From the NCBI RefSeq assembly GCF_050624435.1, contig NC_134540.1:106917739-106981738 (forward strand): a stretch of 64,000 bases of DNA. The letters are read 5' to 3'. The DNA is from Tenrec ecaudatus (lineage: Eukaryota > Chordata > Mammalia > Afrosoricida > Tenrecidae). A program made the translations under genes and the position numbers. The notes beneath the pieces were generated by a model, which had not been told where the DNA came from, made no database searches, and saw only the letters and a list, made by a program, of their open reading frames with translations. Every line of letters begins with the position of its first letter. Positions within the stretch are counted from its first letter, which is position 1. This document shows positions 43,731 to 55,259 of the stretch, piece after piece.

Positions 43731-44312
43731 TTTACAGAAGGGTCTCAGGGAGGAGATGAGCCAGTCAGTGTGCAATGTAGCAACGATGAAAAATACAACT
43801 TTCCTCTAGTTCCCAAATGCTTCCTCCATGCCCACTATCATGATCCCAGTTCTACCTTGCAAGTCTGGCTAGACCAGAGGATGTACACTGGTACAGCTAG
43901 GAATTGGAAACACAGGGAATCCAGGGCGGATGATCCCTTCAGGACCGGTGGTGTGAGTGCCAATACTGGGAGGGGAGAGGGAGGGTGGGGTGGAAAGGGG
44001 GAACCGATTATAAGGATCAACATGTGACCTCCTCCCTGGGGGATGGACAACAGAAACATGGGTGAAGGGAGATGTTGAACAGGGCAATATATGACAAAAT
44101 AATAATTTATAAATTATCAAGGGTTCATGAGGGAGGAGGGGCGTAGGAAGGGAGGGGAAAAATGATCACCTGATGCCAGGGGCTTAAGTGGAGAGGAAAT
44201 GCTTTGAGACTGATGAGGGCACTGAATGTACAAATGTGCTTTATACAATTGATGTATGTATGGATTGTGATAAGAGTTGTATGAGCCCCTAATAAAACTA
44301 TTTTTTAAATAA
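43731..44312 (+). mobile_element. family R copy next to the TPT1 retrocopy
   Basis: Starts 'tttacagaagggtctcagggag' and ends 'gcccctaataaaactattttttaaat'. About 580 bp. It abuts the poly-T side of the antisense TPT1 retrocopy. Sense ORF of 85 codons at 43770-44027 recurs in other R copies. Confidence 0.85.
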
Positions 44313-44314
44313 TT

Positions 44315-45156
44315 TTTTAGTTTAAATGCATTTTTAAGACAACCTACACGGCATTTTTTTTTCCTTAAAAAAAAAAAAAAAGCTTCTGCTCCAAATAAAT
44401 CAAGGTCAAAAGTAAATGAAGAGCTCACGATGACATCAGTTCCCTTTGTCTATGTCCTGGTGCTGTGTGGATGAACAGCAGCGGGTTAGCATGAAAGGCA
44501 ATTGGTCGTGAGTTGCCCACCATGTTAACATGTCTCCATCTCTCAGCCGTCCTTAAAGGAGATCATGTACGGGGTCACACCATCCTCATGGCAGTCCCGC
44601 AGAGCAACCATGCCATCGGCATTCATGTTCTCACCAAGAAAGAACTGGTCGTTTTGAAATTTTGCTTGATTTGTTCTGCAACCCCTGTCACAAAAGGCTT
44701 TCCTCTTTCTGGTTTCTGCTCTTCAAGTTTGCCTTTGACTGATGTCATGTAGTCATTGATGTACTTCTTGTAGGCTTCTGTTGTGAGACTGGTTTCCTGC
44801 AAGTGTGATCCATGACGATACCAACACCAGGGACCACTGTGCTTTCTGCTGCTTCGCCATGCAGGCCTCCAGCTGAAGCATTGCCACCAATGAGAGAGTG
44901 GTGGATGTTACCTTCAGTCCTACTGACCATCTTCCCCTCCACTTCCAGACACAGCCCGTCTGCAATCTCCTGGATCTTTGAGATGTCGGAGACCTTCTCA
45001 TCATGGCTGATGAGGTCCGGTAGATGGTCATGATGGCAGCTAACGGGAGACAGCTGCGTGCTAGCTCAGGAGAAGCCCGGAGCTCTCAGCAAGCGCAGTG
45101 CGGCTGGACCAGCACTGTGGGGAGGAGGGAGGGAGGATTGGGTGGAAAGGGGGAAA
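44315..45156 (-). pseudogene. TPT1P: TPT1 (TCTP) processed pseudogene
   Basis: Minus strand from the ATG at 45031: [11 protein letters not shown], then after frame changes [16 protein letters not shown]-like text (frame 44745-44942: [26 protein letters not shown]), then [20 protein letters not shown] and the C-terminal region down to about 44530. The human protein has 172 residues, and nearly all of that is represented in order without introns. 5' UTR text upstream ('gagctagcacgcagctg') and 3' UTR text ('catccacacagcaccaggaca', 'gagctcttcattta', 'gtaggttgtct') are also recognisable, ending near 44325 in an A-rich tail. Several frameshifts make it non-functional. Confidence 0.9.
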
Positions 45157-45289
45157 AAAGACATTTTTAAATACTCCTAAAAAAAGTTAATTTAAAAATA
45201 AATAAATAGATGCTCCTAAAAGACAAAAATAGATTTGAACAGGAAGAAAGACACCCTCTGTTCTTGAGCGAGATAACTCAATGTTTTCT

Positions 45290-45470
45290 TAAAACCACAA
45301 CCCAACCCAGTGCCATCCAGTTGATTTTGCCTCACGGCAGCCCCGTCTGAAATTCCCAGACTGTCCATCTTCATGTAGGCACATAGCCTCAGCTTTCTTC
45401 CATGGAGCGGCTGATGAGCTTGAACCAGTAACTTTGTGATTAGCAGTCTGATCCTCACTGACACCAGAAT
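45290..45470 (-). mobile_element. AfroSINE
   Basis: 'cccagtgccatccagttgattttgcctcacggcagccccgtctgaaattcccagact' to 'tagcagtctgatcctcactgacac'. Antisense, moderately diverged. Confidence 0.7.
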
Positions 45471-45484
45471 ATTTTATAGAAGCT

Positions 45485-45935
45485 GTTCTTTAACTTACAG
45501 TTTTAGTACAATCTCTGTGAGTGAAAACACCAACCAGCTAGTCTATGGAGTTGGGTCAGGTGGTCGTGGAGTTTACATGGGAGAAACAACGTGCGAGGAT
45601 ACCCAGGAAGCAATGGAACATAAAGCATCCCCAGAGTGTCTTCGTTATCTAGAGGGGCTACGACAGAAACGTGAGTGGGGCTCTCACCAACACAAACTGG
45701 TCTTCCCACGGCTCAGCGAACCAGAAGTCCAAAGTCAGGGTGCTGGCTCGAGGGAAGCCTGTCCGAAAGGCTGTATCAGGTGTCAGCTCTGGGGGAAGGT
45801 CGGCGTGTTTTCTCAGCTTCGATTTCTTGTTTCCTTCGTGTCCCCCTGTGACACGGCACCTATCCTACACAAGTATTGGCTCTTACATATCTCAGAGAAA
45901 AAACATTCCAACGTGGACTTATAAGCATAAAGTGT
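45485..45935 (+). other. unassigned, one long open frame
   Basis: An open frame of 162 codons (45436-45924) covers it and partly lies in the SINE. A donor-like 'aaacgtgagtgg' at about 45668 is present. I find no family match; a host exon or chance are both possible. Confidence 0.25.
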
Positions 45936-45939
45936 GAAC

Positions 45940-46650
45940 CACTTGTCAAAAATAAGGGGAGAGGGGGGACATGATCAGAGAACAGAGCAAGATGGTGAAG
46001 TGGAAGCCGGCATTTATCCCCCGGGACTCACCTGCTCACTGATGAATGGAAGCAAGCCCAGGTGGCAGAATTCCAGCTGGCAGCTGAGACATCAGGTGAG
46101 AGGGGGAGCTGAGAGATCAGGGCGAGAGGCGGAGGAGGAACTAGCTGCACAGAACTGTCGCTGACCCAGCTCTGTGAGGACGGGGCTGGGACACCTCCCC
46201 ACAAGAAAAGACAGAAAAGGTACTAATCTGAGGAAGCGGTAGCCTGATTGTTTTAAGACAGAACAAAGTGGGAATGGGCGTCCATTTGCCCTTGGGAGGG
46301 GCTGAGAGGAAACAGGATGGTGCCAAAGAGGGCTGCGCCCTTCGAGGGCTGCGAGGGATGGACACTAGGACCAGGGGGGGTTATAAGGGCGGCTGGGTAA
46401 AAGGAATACTTCAGACTGATAGAAAAACTCAGGTGGAGAGGGCTCACAGGAGGACTCTGGGCCACCCTGTCTGTGCAGGGGACCTAGAGAGCTACCCACT
46501 TTCACCACCGCAAAGTCAAGCCCCACGACTCAGTTCAGTGTCTGCAAGCAGCTAGTCCTTCAACTCCTTCCACCGTGTGAAGATGAAACATCCAAAAATG
46601 CAGAGATTTTCTAAGATTAAACATCCCAAAATTCTGAATAAACATTGAAG
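45940..46650 (+). mobile_element. probable L1 5' UTR and ORF1 start
   Basis: 'agagcaagatggtgaagtggaagccggc' and GC-rich text with 'gggactcacctgctcac' resembles a L1 5' UTR, and 'gatgaaacatccaaaaatgcagagattttc' may be the ORF1 start. Not verified against a reference L1 of this lineage. Confidence 0.4.
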
Positions 46651-46654
46651 AAAA

Positions 46655-47170
46655 AAACCAATAAAACTCTAAGGCTAAGCGCGCCCTCTAGTGGCCCTCA
46701 CACGATGGTAACGAGCCTGCTGCCAAGGGGTCAATTCTGAATAACTAACTACCCTGTAAGGCATTGAGCTGTCCATTGAGATTCCCAGGGCAGTCCTTGC
46801 AGATGTCTGCCCTGTCTTTGTCTTGTGAAGAAGTTGGTGGGTACGGACCCTGGTTTTTCCATTGTCAACTCGACATTTGACCCATACACAATCAAAGCAT
46901 CCAATCAGAAACCTTTCCCACAAACACAATTGTGCAAAATTTGTAATTAAAAAAAGAAAAAAACAAATAAAGATAAAATAAAGGGGTCTAAGTTGAACAA
47001 AAAAGTAGTAAAACACATAAAATCACAACAGAAGGTCAGTCAAAAGCAAACATGAACAACAGGAAATTTTGCCTCTCTAAGCCAGAATAATGCCAAGAAT
47101 GACTAATTTTCAGACTGCAATGCTAAACAAGTTTAAAGAAAGCAAGAAAACAAACTAAGAAAGATTACGA
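46655..47170. other. unassigned
   Basis: 46700-46860 may be an old SINE scrap; 46930-47170 is A-rich. Nothing certain. Confidence 0.35.
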
Positions 47171-47174
47171 AACA

Positions 47175-47317
47175 AGTGTTGTTGTTTGGTGCTGTCGAAT
47201 TCACGCTGACTCATAGAACAGAACAGAACACTGCCTGGTCCTGTGCCGTCCTCCAATTCATGGCTAGATTTGAGCTCATTGCAGCCACTTGTGAATCCCT
47301 CTTGTTCTAGCTAGGTC

Positions 47318-47384
<67 letters not shown>

Positions 47385-47640
47385 GACCCTCCACTTTACC
47401 AACCATGATGTCCTTTTCTGGGCACAGGTCTCTCCGGATCACATGTCCAAATACAGGAGACGAAGTCTCACCATCCTCGCTTCTAAGGAGCACTCTAGCT
47501 GTACTTCTTTCTAGAAGGGGACTTCATATTCTTTACCAAAACCATAATTCAAATGCATCAGTTCTTCTGAGGTCTTCCTTGTTCATTGTCCAACTTTTCC
47601 ATGCGTATGAGGTGATTAAAAATACCATGGCTTTGGGTAG
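47175..47640 (-). mobile_element. RTE LINE 3' part
   Basis: In + 'gttgtttggtgctgtcgaattcacgctgactc', 'cactgcctggtcctgtgccgtcc', 'tctcaccatcctcgcttctaaggagcactct' and 'gtccaacttttccatgcgtatgaggtga' is reversed RTE tail. A (CT)n tract has grown within it. Confidence 0.75.
47322..47381. repeat. (CT)n microsatellite
   Basis: About 30 perfect CT units inside RTE. Confidence 0.95.
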
Positions 47641-47769
47641 CAGGAGAACAGGGCACTAACCCACCCAAGGGGAGGATATTATCATATCTCCACAGGAGAG
47701 GGAGAGAGAGACCAGGCTTCAACCCGGTGTGCCAAGATGTGAATACAACATACTGGCATGTACCAGGGT
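47641..47769. other. segment before an R copy, status unclear
   Basis: Not recognised; could be the upstream end of the R consensus or unrelated flank. Confidence 0.3.
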
Positions 47770-49110
47770 ACTAATAGAGAGGTCTGTGGGGGCAGCCCCA
47801 ATCCCAACTATGTGGACCCCCCCCCCCACTTCCCCACCAGAAGAATGTACTTCAGAGGACAGCACTGAAGCTACAGCTCAGGGAGAGGGGAGTGTCTGAT
47901 CATAGCACACAGGAGCAAATAAAGAGGGAAGGAGAGAGAGTGGAACATATCCTGGCCCACCAAGTCCTGTGGACGATATGCCTGCTCAGTGCAGGCAAAG
48001 CATAGAGGGGACCATAGGGTCGACCCCACCATGAATCAGGGACACAATGTCCCTTACTGACCCATAGTGCTGTGGGGACAACACTGGAGACACAGTGCAG
48101 GAATTATACCCAATCTGACCCCACCACACCAGGGTGAAACACCAAGGGCATGCAATAGGGCAGCAAGGGGAGCAAAGCAATGAAGTCCCCAGGGAATACC
48201 AAAATTACATTGTGTGGCCAGGGTGTGGCACCCCATCAGATTCTACCAGAAAATACTCCTAAAGGTCAACAGACCTGGAACTATTTATAGGCACTTTTTT
48301 GGTTGTTGGTTTTGTTTTGCTTTGTCTTGTTTTTGTGTTTATTATTATTGCTGCATGTTTATCTAGATCAAGATAGGTGGGATAGACAATACAGAAGAGA
48401 AAACAACAGGACCAACAGTTCCGGGGGCACATGGGTGGGGGAAAGGAAGGAGGGTGTCAACAAACCCAGGGGCACAAGTGATCTAAAATCGATGGTGAGG
48501 AGAACATATGATGCCTGGTGGGGCTTGATCAAGGGCAATGTAGCCAAGAGGAATTACTGAAACCCGAATGAAAGCCGAACATGATAGTGGGACAAGAGGA
48601 AAGTAAAATGAAATAGAGGAAAGAACTAGGAGGCAAAGGGCATTTAAGGAGGTCTAATACAAGCATGTACACATATTTATATATAATGATAGGGAAATAT
48701 AATCTATTTAATAGATCTGTGTACATATATTTATATGTTAAGTATTAATGTAACAGATGGACATTCGCCTCTACTCAAGTACTCCCTTAACTTTGTTCTA
48801 ATAACCTGGCATTCTGTGATGCTCATCTTCCTGACATGATCACTGAAGACAAAGCAGATGCATAAGCAAATGTGGTGAAAAAAGCTGATGGTGCCTGGCT
48901 ATCAAAAGATATAGTGTCTGGGGTCTTAAAGGCTTGAAGATAAACAAGCAGCCATTTGGCTGAGAAGCAACAAAGTCCACATGGAAGAAGCACACCATCT
49001 TGTGTAATCATGAGGTGTCGATGGGACCAGGTATCAGGCATCAAAGACCCAGGACAAAAAAATGATATCATTGTGAATGAAGGCGAGGGTGGAGTGGAGA
49101 CCCTTAAGAA
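47770..49110 (+). mobile_element. family R with the 5' region but without the 3' third
   Basis: Begins near 'agagaggtctgtgggggcagcc', passes the T-rich block (48290-48350), 'gggaccaacagttccgggggcac'-like, 'agaggaaagaactaggaggcaaaggg', 'gatgcataagcaaatgtggtgaa', 'atggaagaagcacaccatc' and stops after 'gggtggagtggagaccc'. The AATAAA tail is missing. With the 24284 copy it defines the 5' end of the family. Confidence 0.8.
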
Positions 49111-49224
49111 AACCACTAGAACATATCATAATAAAATCCTGCTAAGTCAAAGGCAAGCAAATAATCATGAGCACAGCTCAGTAAAGGGGAGCATGACTAA
49201 GCTTTGCTTTCTTTCTTTCTTTCT

Positions 49225-50065
49225 TTGAACCAGATGTGTTGTATTGCAGATATTTGGCCGAGGTTCCAATTGGGTGGGCCTGCTGAGGGGCAGTCAGGCC
49301 TGCTGCCCCGACTGGGCAGGTAAGACGAGGAGAGGGTAGTGGGAGTATGGAGTGCGTCTGGGCCCAGGGTCTCGGAGCTGCGAGAGGATATTGGGGGCCA
49401 GACTACAGGTGAGGCCCGTTCCATCTGGCTCCCCATTCAGGACTTCCCTATGCAGTCCTCAATCGCCATGGAGAACCTGTTGAGCCTTCAGTTCCCAAAG
49501 GGCGACAACAACGAGTCATCTAAGAGCAGATCTGTTTCCTTCTCAAAGGCCTCAGTGGGGTCTGCAAGAGCAGAACCTTGCCTTCTGCCTGGGGGGCTTT
49601 CCCCCATTCCCAGGTCACACAGACTTCGTGGATGCTCAGACAAGCTACTACCTGGGCTGCCTTCACCTTTGGAGCCCCAGCCTGTTCCACAAAGCCTGGA
49701 AGGTGAGTCTGGAACAGCCTGGGGGGAAGCTCCAGGAACCCCGAAGGACACCCTTCCTGCCCTTGTGCAGCTCACCTTGTTCCCAGGCTCCACTTCCGAC
49801 AGCACCACCGTGGAAAGGGCATCGCCCACCTGGATCAGGGCCATGGCTGCTGTAACTCTGTGGAATCAATCACAGGTGCCGTCACAGGACCACCTGCTTC
49901 CTCCTCCTTCCCAGTCTGGCTGTCCCACTCTCACTGCTGCAGGCTCCACCACAGTCACTCCCTTAAACAGCACTCCCACCCAGTGGCCCACAGCCTGCAC
50001 CCCACTACTGCCCTGGCTGCCATCCGGCCAAGCTTTGATTGCTTGACTATGCAGTCAAGAAGGAA
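49225..50065 (+). other. GC-rich stretch with exon-like pieces, unidentified
   Basis: Much richer in G+C than its surroundings. Splice-like signals occur: 'tgtattgcag' to 'ggcaggtaag' (about 49238-49326), and 'cacacag' to 'ggaaggtgagt' (about 49617-49707, which could encode DFVDAQTSYYLGCLHLWSPS). A 235-codon frame (49339-50046) is open without splicing. No protein family recognised. Confidence 0.35.
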
Positions 50066-50069
50066 ATAG

Positions 50070-50157
50070 GGGTGGGGGTGGGGGAGGAGGAGAAGAAGAA
50101 GAAGGGGGAGGGGTGGGGGAGGAGGAGGAGAGGAGGAGGAGGAGGAGAAGAAGAAGA
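50070..50157. repeat. purine tract, (GGA/GAA)n
   Basis: Mixed GGA, GAA and GGGGT units on + ('ggaggaggagaagaagaag'). Confidence 0.9.
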
Positions 50158-50159
50158 TG

Positions 50160-52345
50160 GCAGCAAGATGATGATTCATTTATGAAACTCTGAAGAAAGA
50201 AAAAATGCCAACTAAGAAGTATATATACCCAGCAAGATTGTGCTCAAATGTGATGTTGAAATTAGAAAAGTTGACAGATAAACAGAAACTAAAGCACTTT
50301 GTTGGAAAAAGGACAGCCTTACAAAAACTGCTTAGAGTAGTTCTTCGCACAAGAATCAAGACCGAAGAAAGCAACCTGAGATTGGCAGGCTTCACCTACA
50401 AGTGAACCCATGAGTGACAATGTACAAAGGAAATGGACTCGAAAGACTGAAACCAAGATATCAAGGGGGGAAAAAATCAAATACATAGAAACTGAACAAC
50501 ACTCTGCTTAAGAACTACTGGGTAACAGAAGAAAGGAAATTTTAAAATCCCTCGAAACAAACACGATTGAAGATAAGAAATATTAAAGCCTTTGAGACAT
50601 AAAAACAGGAGTCCAAGGACAATTTATAACAATAACCAGACATCAGAAAAGAAGACGAAAATGAAAATCAATGCCTTTATCCAACATGTCCAATATTTAC
50701 AAAAAGTGCTGCAAAAGTAGCCTGCGGTCTCCAGAAGAAAATAAATAATAAAGATTACAGCGGAAATAAATGAGACAGGAAACAGAAAAACAATAGGAAA
50801 AAATCAACCAAAGTTGGTTCTTTGAAACGATGAACAAAATCAACAAATCGCTGGCAAATCTAACAAAAGGGGAAATGGCAAAGATGGAAATAACGCAAGA
50901 AATGCAATGAGCAACATTACACCAGAGCCAACTAAAGTGAAGAAGATGCTAACATCATGCGATGAAGAAGGGTCAAAGAGCCCAGCCATTGTGGAAAGTA
51001 TCTGACCCTCCTCAAACCATTAGGAATCGAAATACCATACAGCTCAGAGATCCTTCTACTTCGTATATATCTGAAAGAATCAGAGCCGTGGCATGAATGT
51101 TTACAACAGCATTATTCACAGCCGTGAAAAGAAGACACCACCTCAGTGTTCACAATGGAAAAATGGATAGACTGCGCACACAATAGCACACTCCGCAACA
51201 TTACATACTAATGAAGAATCTGCACACCTTACCATTGCACGAGTGAATCTGAAGGACACGATGCTGAACAGAATTAGACAGTCACAAAAGGACAAATATT
51301 GTAAGAGACTAGTTTTCTAAAGTCAAGAGAAGGTTTTCACGCTAAGCGAGAGGCAGGTGGTGGTGGGGAGACAAAGGAGGGAGAAGAAGTCACAGGCTAG
51401 CGAGCAGACAAATGTTAACTTGAGTGAAGGGGAAGACAATATATAGCAAGAGGTAGGTTGGTGAAAAATGATAGAGGCAGGGCGAGACATAGGGAGCTTT
51501 ATAACAGTTAAAGACAAATGCTATTGTGCACACAATCCTGTAATGGTGATGATCTAAAATAGATAACCTAGACATGCAGGCTGAACAGGGGTGGGAGTAT
51601 GCCCCTGCATAAATATATTTGTTTCACAGAGGATAGATATATGTGTATTTATCTCTGCTGCAAATAAGTGCGGTAGACCTAGAAGAAGAAAAATCATGAC
51701 AATTTCTTAGAGATAACCAAACTCCTTGAGGGAATGAATCGCTGGGCCTGCAGGCTCAAGATTGCAGCCTCAGCGGACACCAAGATTTACCGGCGTATTC
51801 TCGTTCACAAAGACAAAGTTCTATGTTCTATTTGGGTGAGTGGAGGCTAGAGTCATCTCTGGAGGAAAGGAGAGTAGTAAAAAATAAAAAGACATACAGA
51901 AACAGTGTCTTTGTGAATTAGAAAGTTCGACGAACTCATCGGCCATGCAAATATCAGGCTATACAACACTGAGATCAGAACTGGATGGTGCCTGGCTACT
52001 CTCTGAGAAGGTCACACTAGAAGGTGGTGGATAGAGTGTGAGCAAAAGGTGGAAAACCCCTCGAAGTCATAAATGAGACCAGGCTTACTGGTCGAAAGCG
52101 ACAGGTCGGACTCCCAAGACTCTGGCCTGTCGCCTCCCTTCAGCTCTGGAGCCGAACCCACCCCTGTGGTGAAATAGCCCCGGACCAAAAGGACCACATT
52201 TATTCATCGTCAAAATGTAAAGGGCTTGGCAGGAAGACAAAGAATGCTTGGAAACTGGTTGTGGTAGCAATTGTACAACTCTGCTCGACGTGATTGAATG
52301 ATGAAGTTCTATGATGTATGTATTAACTCCTGATTACTTTTTTTT
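50160..52345 (+). mobile_element. L1 with ORF1 end, ORF2 pieces and 3' UTR; internally deleted
   Basis: 50205-50405 codes for an ORF1p C-terminal domain (YPARLCSN, then LTDKQKLKHFVGKRTALQKLL, like the human 'FTDKQMLRDFVTTRPALKELL'). 50750-50940 is ORF2 RT N-terminal text ('aaatcaaccaaagttggttctttgaaa', 'aacaaatcgctggcaaatctaac'). 50975-51300 is the ORF2 end ('cattgtggaaagtatctgac', 'tttacaacagcattattcacagcc'). 51310-52335 is 3' UTR ('gtacaactctgctcgacgtgattgaatgatg'). At least 3 kb of ORF2 is missing. Confidence 0.75.
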
Positions 52346-52519
52346 TTTTTAAGAAAAGGAAATTTAAAGGACTAGAAACGAAAGCAGAACAAAACCAGGA
52401 AACATAAGGAGAAACTGAAACAAGTGATTGAGGAAATTGCAATAAGTGAATCGAAATGTGCATGGATTTAAACCAAAACTGATCATCTGCTCTGTAAGCC
52501 TTCACCTCGTTTATAATCT

Positions 52520-52728
52520 CAAAACGCACCGCCATCAAGTCAGTTATGATTCATAGTGACCCTACAGGAGAGGGTACAACTCCCACTGAGAGTTTCTAAG
52601 ACTGTAACTGTTGGTGGGAGTAGAAAGCCCCATTGTTCTCCCAAGGAGCCGGCTAGTGGTTTTGAACTGCTGACCTTGAACTTAGCAGTCCAAACTGCAA
52701 CCATTACACCACCAGGGCTTTTCTTGTA
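52520..52728 (-). mobile_element. AfroSINE
   Basis: 'cgccatcaagtcagttatgattcatagtgaccctacaggagagggtacaact' to 'gcaaccattacaccaccagggctt'. Full length, antisense. Confidence 0.85.
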
Positions 52729-52824
52729 TATACCCTAGGGACCTAAAATTTATGACATGGACAGACAATTCACACCTGTGTTGATTGCTTCTTAATTCAT
52801 AATAACAAATGAGTGAATACAACC

Positions 52825-52990
52825 AAAATCACTCTCTCAATTATGACCCATAGTAACCCTATTTAGAGTTTCAAAGACTCTAAATATTTACAGGAGCCGG
52901 CCACTGTTATCCTGTCTGTGGAGCAACTAGTGAGTTTGAATTGCCAACTTTTTGATGATCAGACCCATACAGAACCCACCAATATTCATT
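52825..52990 (-). mobile_element. AfroSINE, diverged
   Basis: 'tatgacccatagtaaccctatttagagtttcaaagactctaaatatttacaggag' to 'tgagtttgaattgccaactttttgatgatcag'. Confidence 0.6.
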
Positions 52991-53375
52991 GGAAACAACC
53001 AGAATCTCCAAATGGATGAGTGAATAAGCAAGGTTGGATACATACATGCAATGTGACCTGGAAGAATAATGACGAGTTAATGACACCAAATAAATGGACC
53101 TGGAAGCACAGTGATAAGTGAAATAAGTCAAGCATTCAAGGACAAATATTGTGTGATCCCTCTTTTATAAGAAGACGAGAATGGAGGCCATTATTCCCTG
53201 GTGGCTGTAAGGGATGAGGGGCAGGGCGAGTCGACTTTATACAGTAGAGACTGGTTTTTTTTGGCCTTGGAGAAAGTGACACCAAATGCTGATGCAGTGA
53301 GCTTGGCACAGCCAAAGGGAAAACAAACATTGGAGACGATATAGGCAAACTGATCTACGGGGAGGTATGAATATG
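52991..53375 (+). mobile_element. L1 ORF2 end and 3' UTR fragment
   Basis: 'ccagaatctccaaatggatgagtgaataagcaaggttggatac', 'gtgaaataagtcaagcattcaaggacaaatattgtgtgatccc'. Same region as 51180-51310. Confidence 0.65.
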
Positions 53376-53382
53376 TACAGAG

Positions 53383-53693
53383 GTGTGTTAGTCCGGCTAG
53401 ACTAGAGAAACAAATCCAGGGAGACTCATATATGTATAAGAAAGAGCTTTACATACAACAGCAGTTGAATATTGAGAAAACATCCCAGCCCAGTCCAGAT
53501 CAAGTCCATAAGTCCGATATTATCCCATATGTCCGATACCAATCTATAAAGTCCTCTTCAGACTCGCGAAACACATGTAATGATGCCAAATGCAAGATCA
53601 CAGGCCAGTGGGTTGGAAGTCTTGTAGATACAGTAGCGTCTCAGCACCAACAGGGGTCTCCATATGGTTTCTCCTGCTCCAGAAGTCTGGCTC
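53383..53693 (-). mobile_element. class III-like LTR, partial
   Basis: Starts TGTGTTAGTCCGGCTAGACTAG and aligns with 41192-42878 through 'gagaaaacatcccagcccagtccagatcaagtcc' to 'ggtctccatatgg...ctgctcc'. It lacks an R insert at the site where two sister LTRs carry one. It stops where a class I LTR begins. Confidence 0.75.
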
Positions 53694-54156
53694 TGTAAAG
53701 TCTCTCTCTCCTGGTTAGATTTCAGCCTCTATTCTTGACTCCGCACGAGAAAGATTTCACGCCAATGCCAGGCTCGTGATCCAAGTGAATTTAATGAGAG
53801 TTAAAGGAAGCTTCAGGTTTTACGCGGCACCCATAGGATTCCTTTGACCATGCGGCCTGGCAGAGACTGCTTCGGGTCATGCAAGGATCTCTCTTCCCAC
53901 GAAGATGACCAGACAAGCCCAGACAAGCCCCTCTCCCTTCTGGTCCCTGCCTTTTCAAGGGCTCCCCGGGGGAGGTGTGGTGACCGACCCCAGGTTGATC
54001 CCATTGGCTGAATTGCAGTCACCTGGCCCAGGTGGGCTGCTCCAGGTGTAACGCCCATCTGTGCCCACCGGCAGGAAAATCCAGCTTTGTCCTTTGCTGG
54101 CTCTCTTGGACATGCGTCAATGGACTTCCCAATTACCTAGGCTAAGCTACCTAACA
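53694..54156 (-). mobile_element. class I-type LTR
   Basis: In sense orientation it starts TGTTAGGTAGCTTAGCC and runs through 'gcccacctgggccaggtgac', 'cagccaatgggatc', 'gtaaaacctgaagctt' and 'ttgaatcctcctg'-like text to the left end at about 53700. It matches the LTR at 55964-56409. Solo, with no internal region. Confidence 0.7.
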
Positions 54157-54239
54157 GTGCCACATCTGGAGTGGTGGCAAGAGGAGCAGGGTCAGCCCAT
54201 AAGCAGCAGACACGACAAGGTGGGGCATGGGTGGTGTCC

Positions 54240-54560
54240 CAGTGGAACATTGTGGTGCGACTGGTGGGTTTTGAACCACTAACCTTGTGATTAACAACCC
54301 AATGCCTAACATAAAGTGCCACCAAGCCTTCTTTAGATATCTAAGACATAAAAACCAAATTCACCACTATTGAGTTGATTGTGACAAAGAGTGACTCTCT
54401 GTACATAGGACTCCTTCCAAGGTTGTAAAGTTATTTTTTGTTTTTTAATTTTTGGGGGTTGCAAGTTTTATTGGAGCAAAAGCAGCCTCAGCTTTCTCCT
54501 GAGGAGCTATTGGTGGGTTTTAATCACCCGCCATATGGTTAGCAGAACAACGCTTACAGT
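54240..54560 (-). mobile_element. two AfroSINE fragments
   Basis: 54240-54335: 'ctggtgggttttgaaccactaaccttgtgattaacaacccaatgcctaac'. 54355-54560: 'ccactattgagttgattgtgacaaagagtgactctctgtac' to 'ttttaatcacccgccatatggttagcagaacaacgctta', with an inserted T-rich piece. Both antisense. Confidence 0.65.
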
Positions 54561-54580
54561 AAACACAAGTATTTTGTGCT

Positions 54581-55120
54581 TGTGATGGGTAGGTTTGTTG
54601 TGCCAACACGGCCAATGGATGCATGAGAGATTGATTGAAGGGCGGAGAGATAAATGGCTCAGTGAGCCTCTCCTCTCTCTCTCTTGCTCTTTGATCATTG
54701 GACCAGTGTGTGGCTGCCTTGCTTGTTCTGTGCCTCCATTTGTGGGACGCCTACCTGTGGACTGTGTCGCTGTAACTTCAGGTTCCTTCAAGAGCTGCTT
54801 CGCCACACCATTGGAATTTACATCTCTTGAGCTGGGGACTGTCGGAACCTGTCATCTGGCTGGCTGTTGGTGACCTGCCTTGCTGTCTGCTGCCTGTGCC
54901 TGGATAGCCTGAATTGCTCCATGGAGGACTACCCAGCGGCCCTCCAGACTTGAAGGCCTGCTGGTGTACTAGCTGTCTCACGAAAGTGCATTGCGCTGAG
55001 CCATTTGTACTGCTTTATACATTAGTTAACTGTTTATTTCCCATGTTATCTATCTATATAAATATATACAAAATTATTAGTGTCCTGGTTTTGTTTCTCT
55101 AGAGGACCCTGTTGAACACA
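54581..55120 (+). mobile_element. class III-like LTR, solo
   Basis: TGTGATGGGTAGGTTTGTTGTG to GGACCCTGTTGAACACA. Its right end matches the reverse of the 17659 and 25275 LTR starts. The left part shares 'gggcggagagataaatggct' with 11136-11654. No matching 5-bp flanks seen. Confidence 0.7.
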
Positions 55121-55259
55121 TACATTCATTGAAGTCATTAAGACAAACACTCCTCAGACATAACAAAATACCTTCTAATATTGTTTTTCTAGGTATGAAG
55201 GCTTAAAGCCAGCATCTTTTGTAACAACTCAGTCAATTGGCATAAAATAAACAACAACA

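Noticed and set aside
44315-45156. Intact TPT1 retrogene
   Set aside because: The reading frame is broken several times; only the processed copy can be claimed.
49339-50046. 235-codon ORF as an intact gene
   Set aside because: Low-complexity Pro/Ser-rich composition of GC-rich DNA, no recognised domain; kept only as an unexplained stretch.
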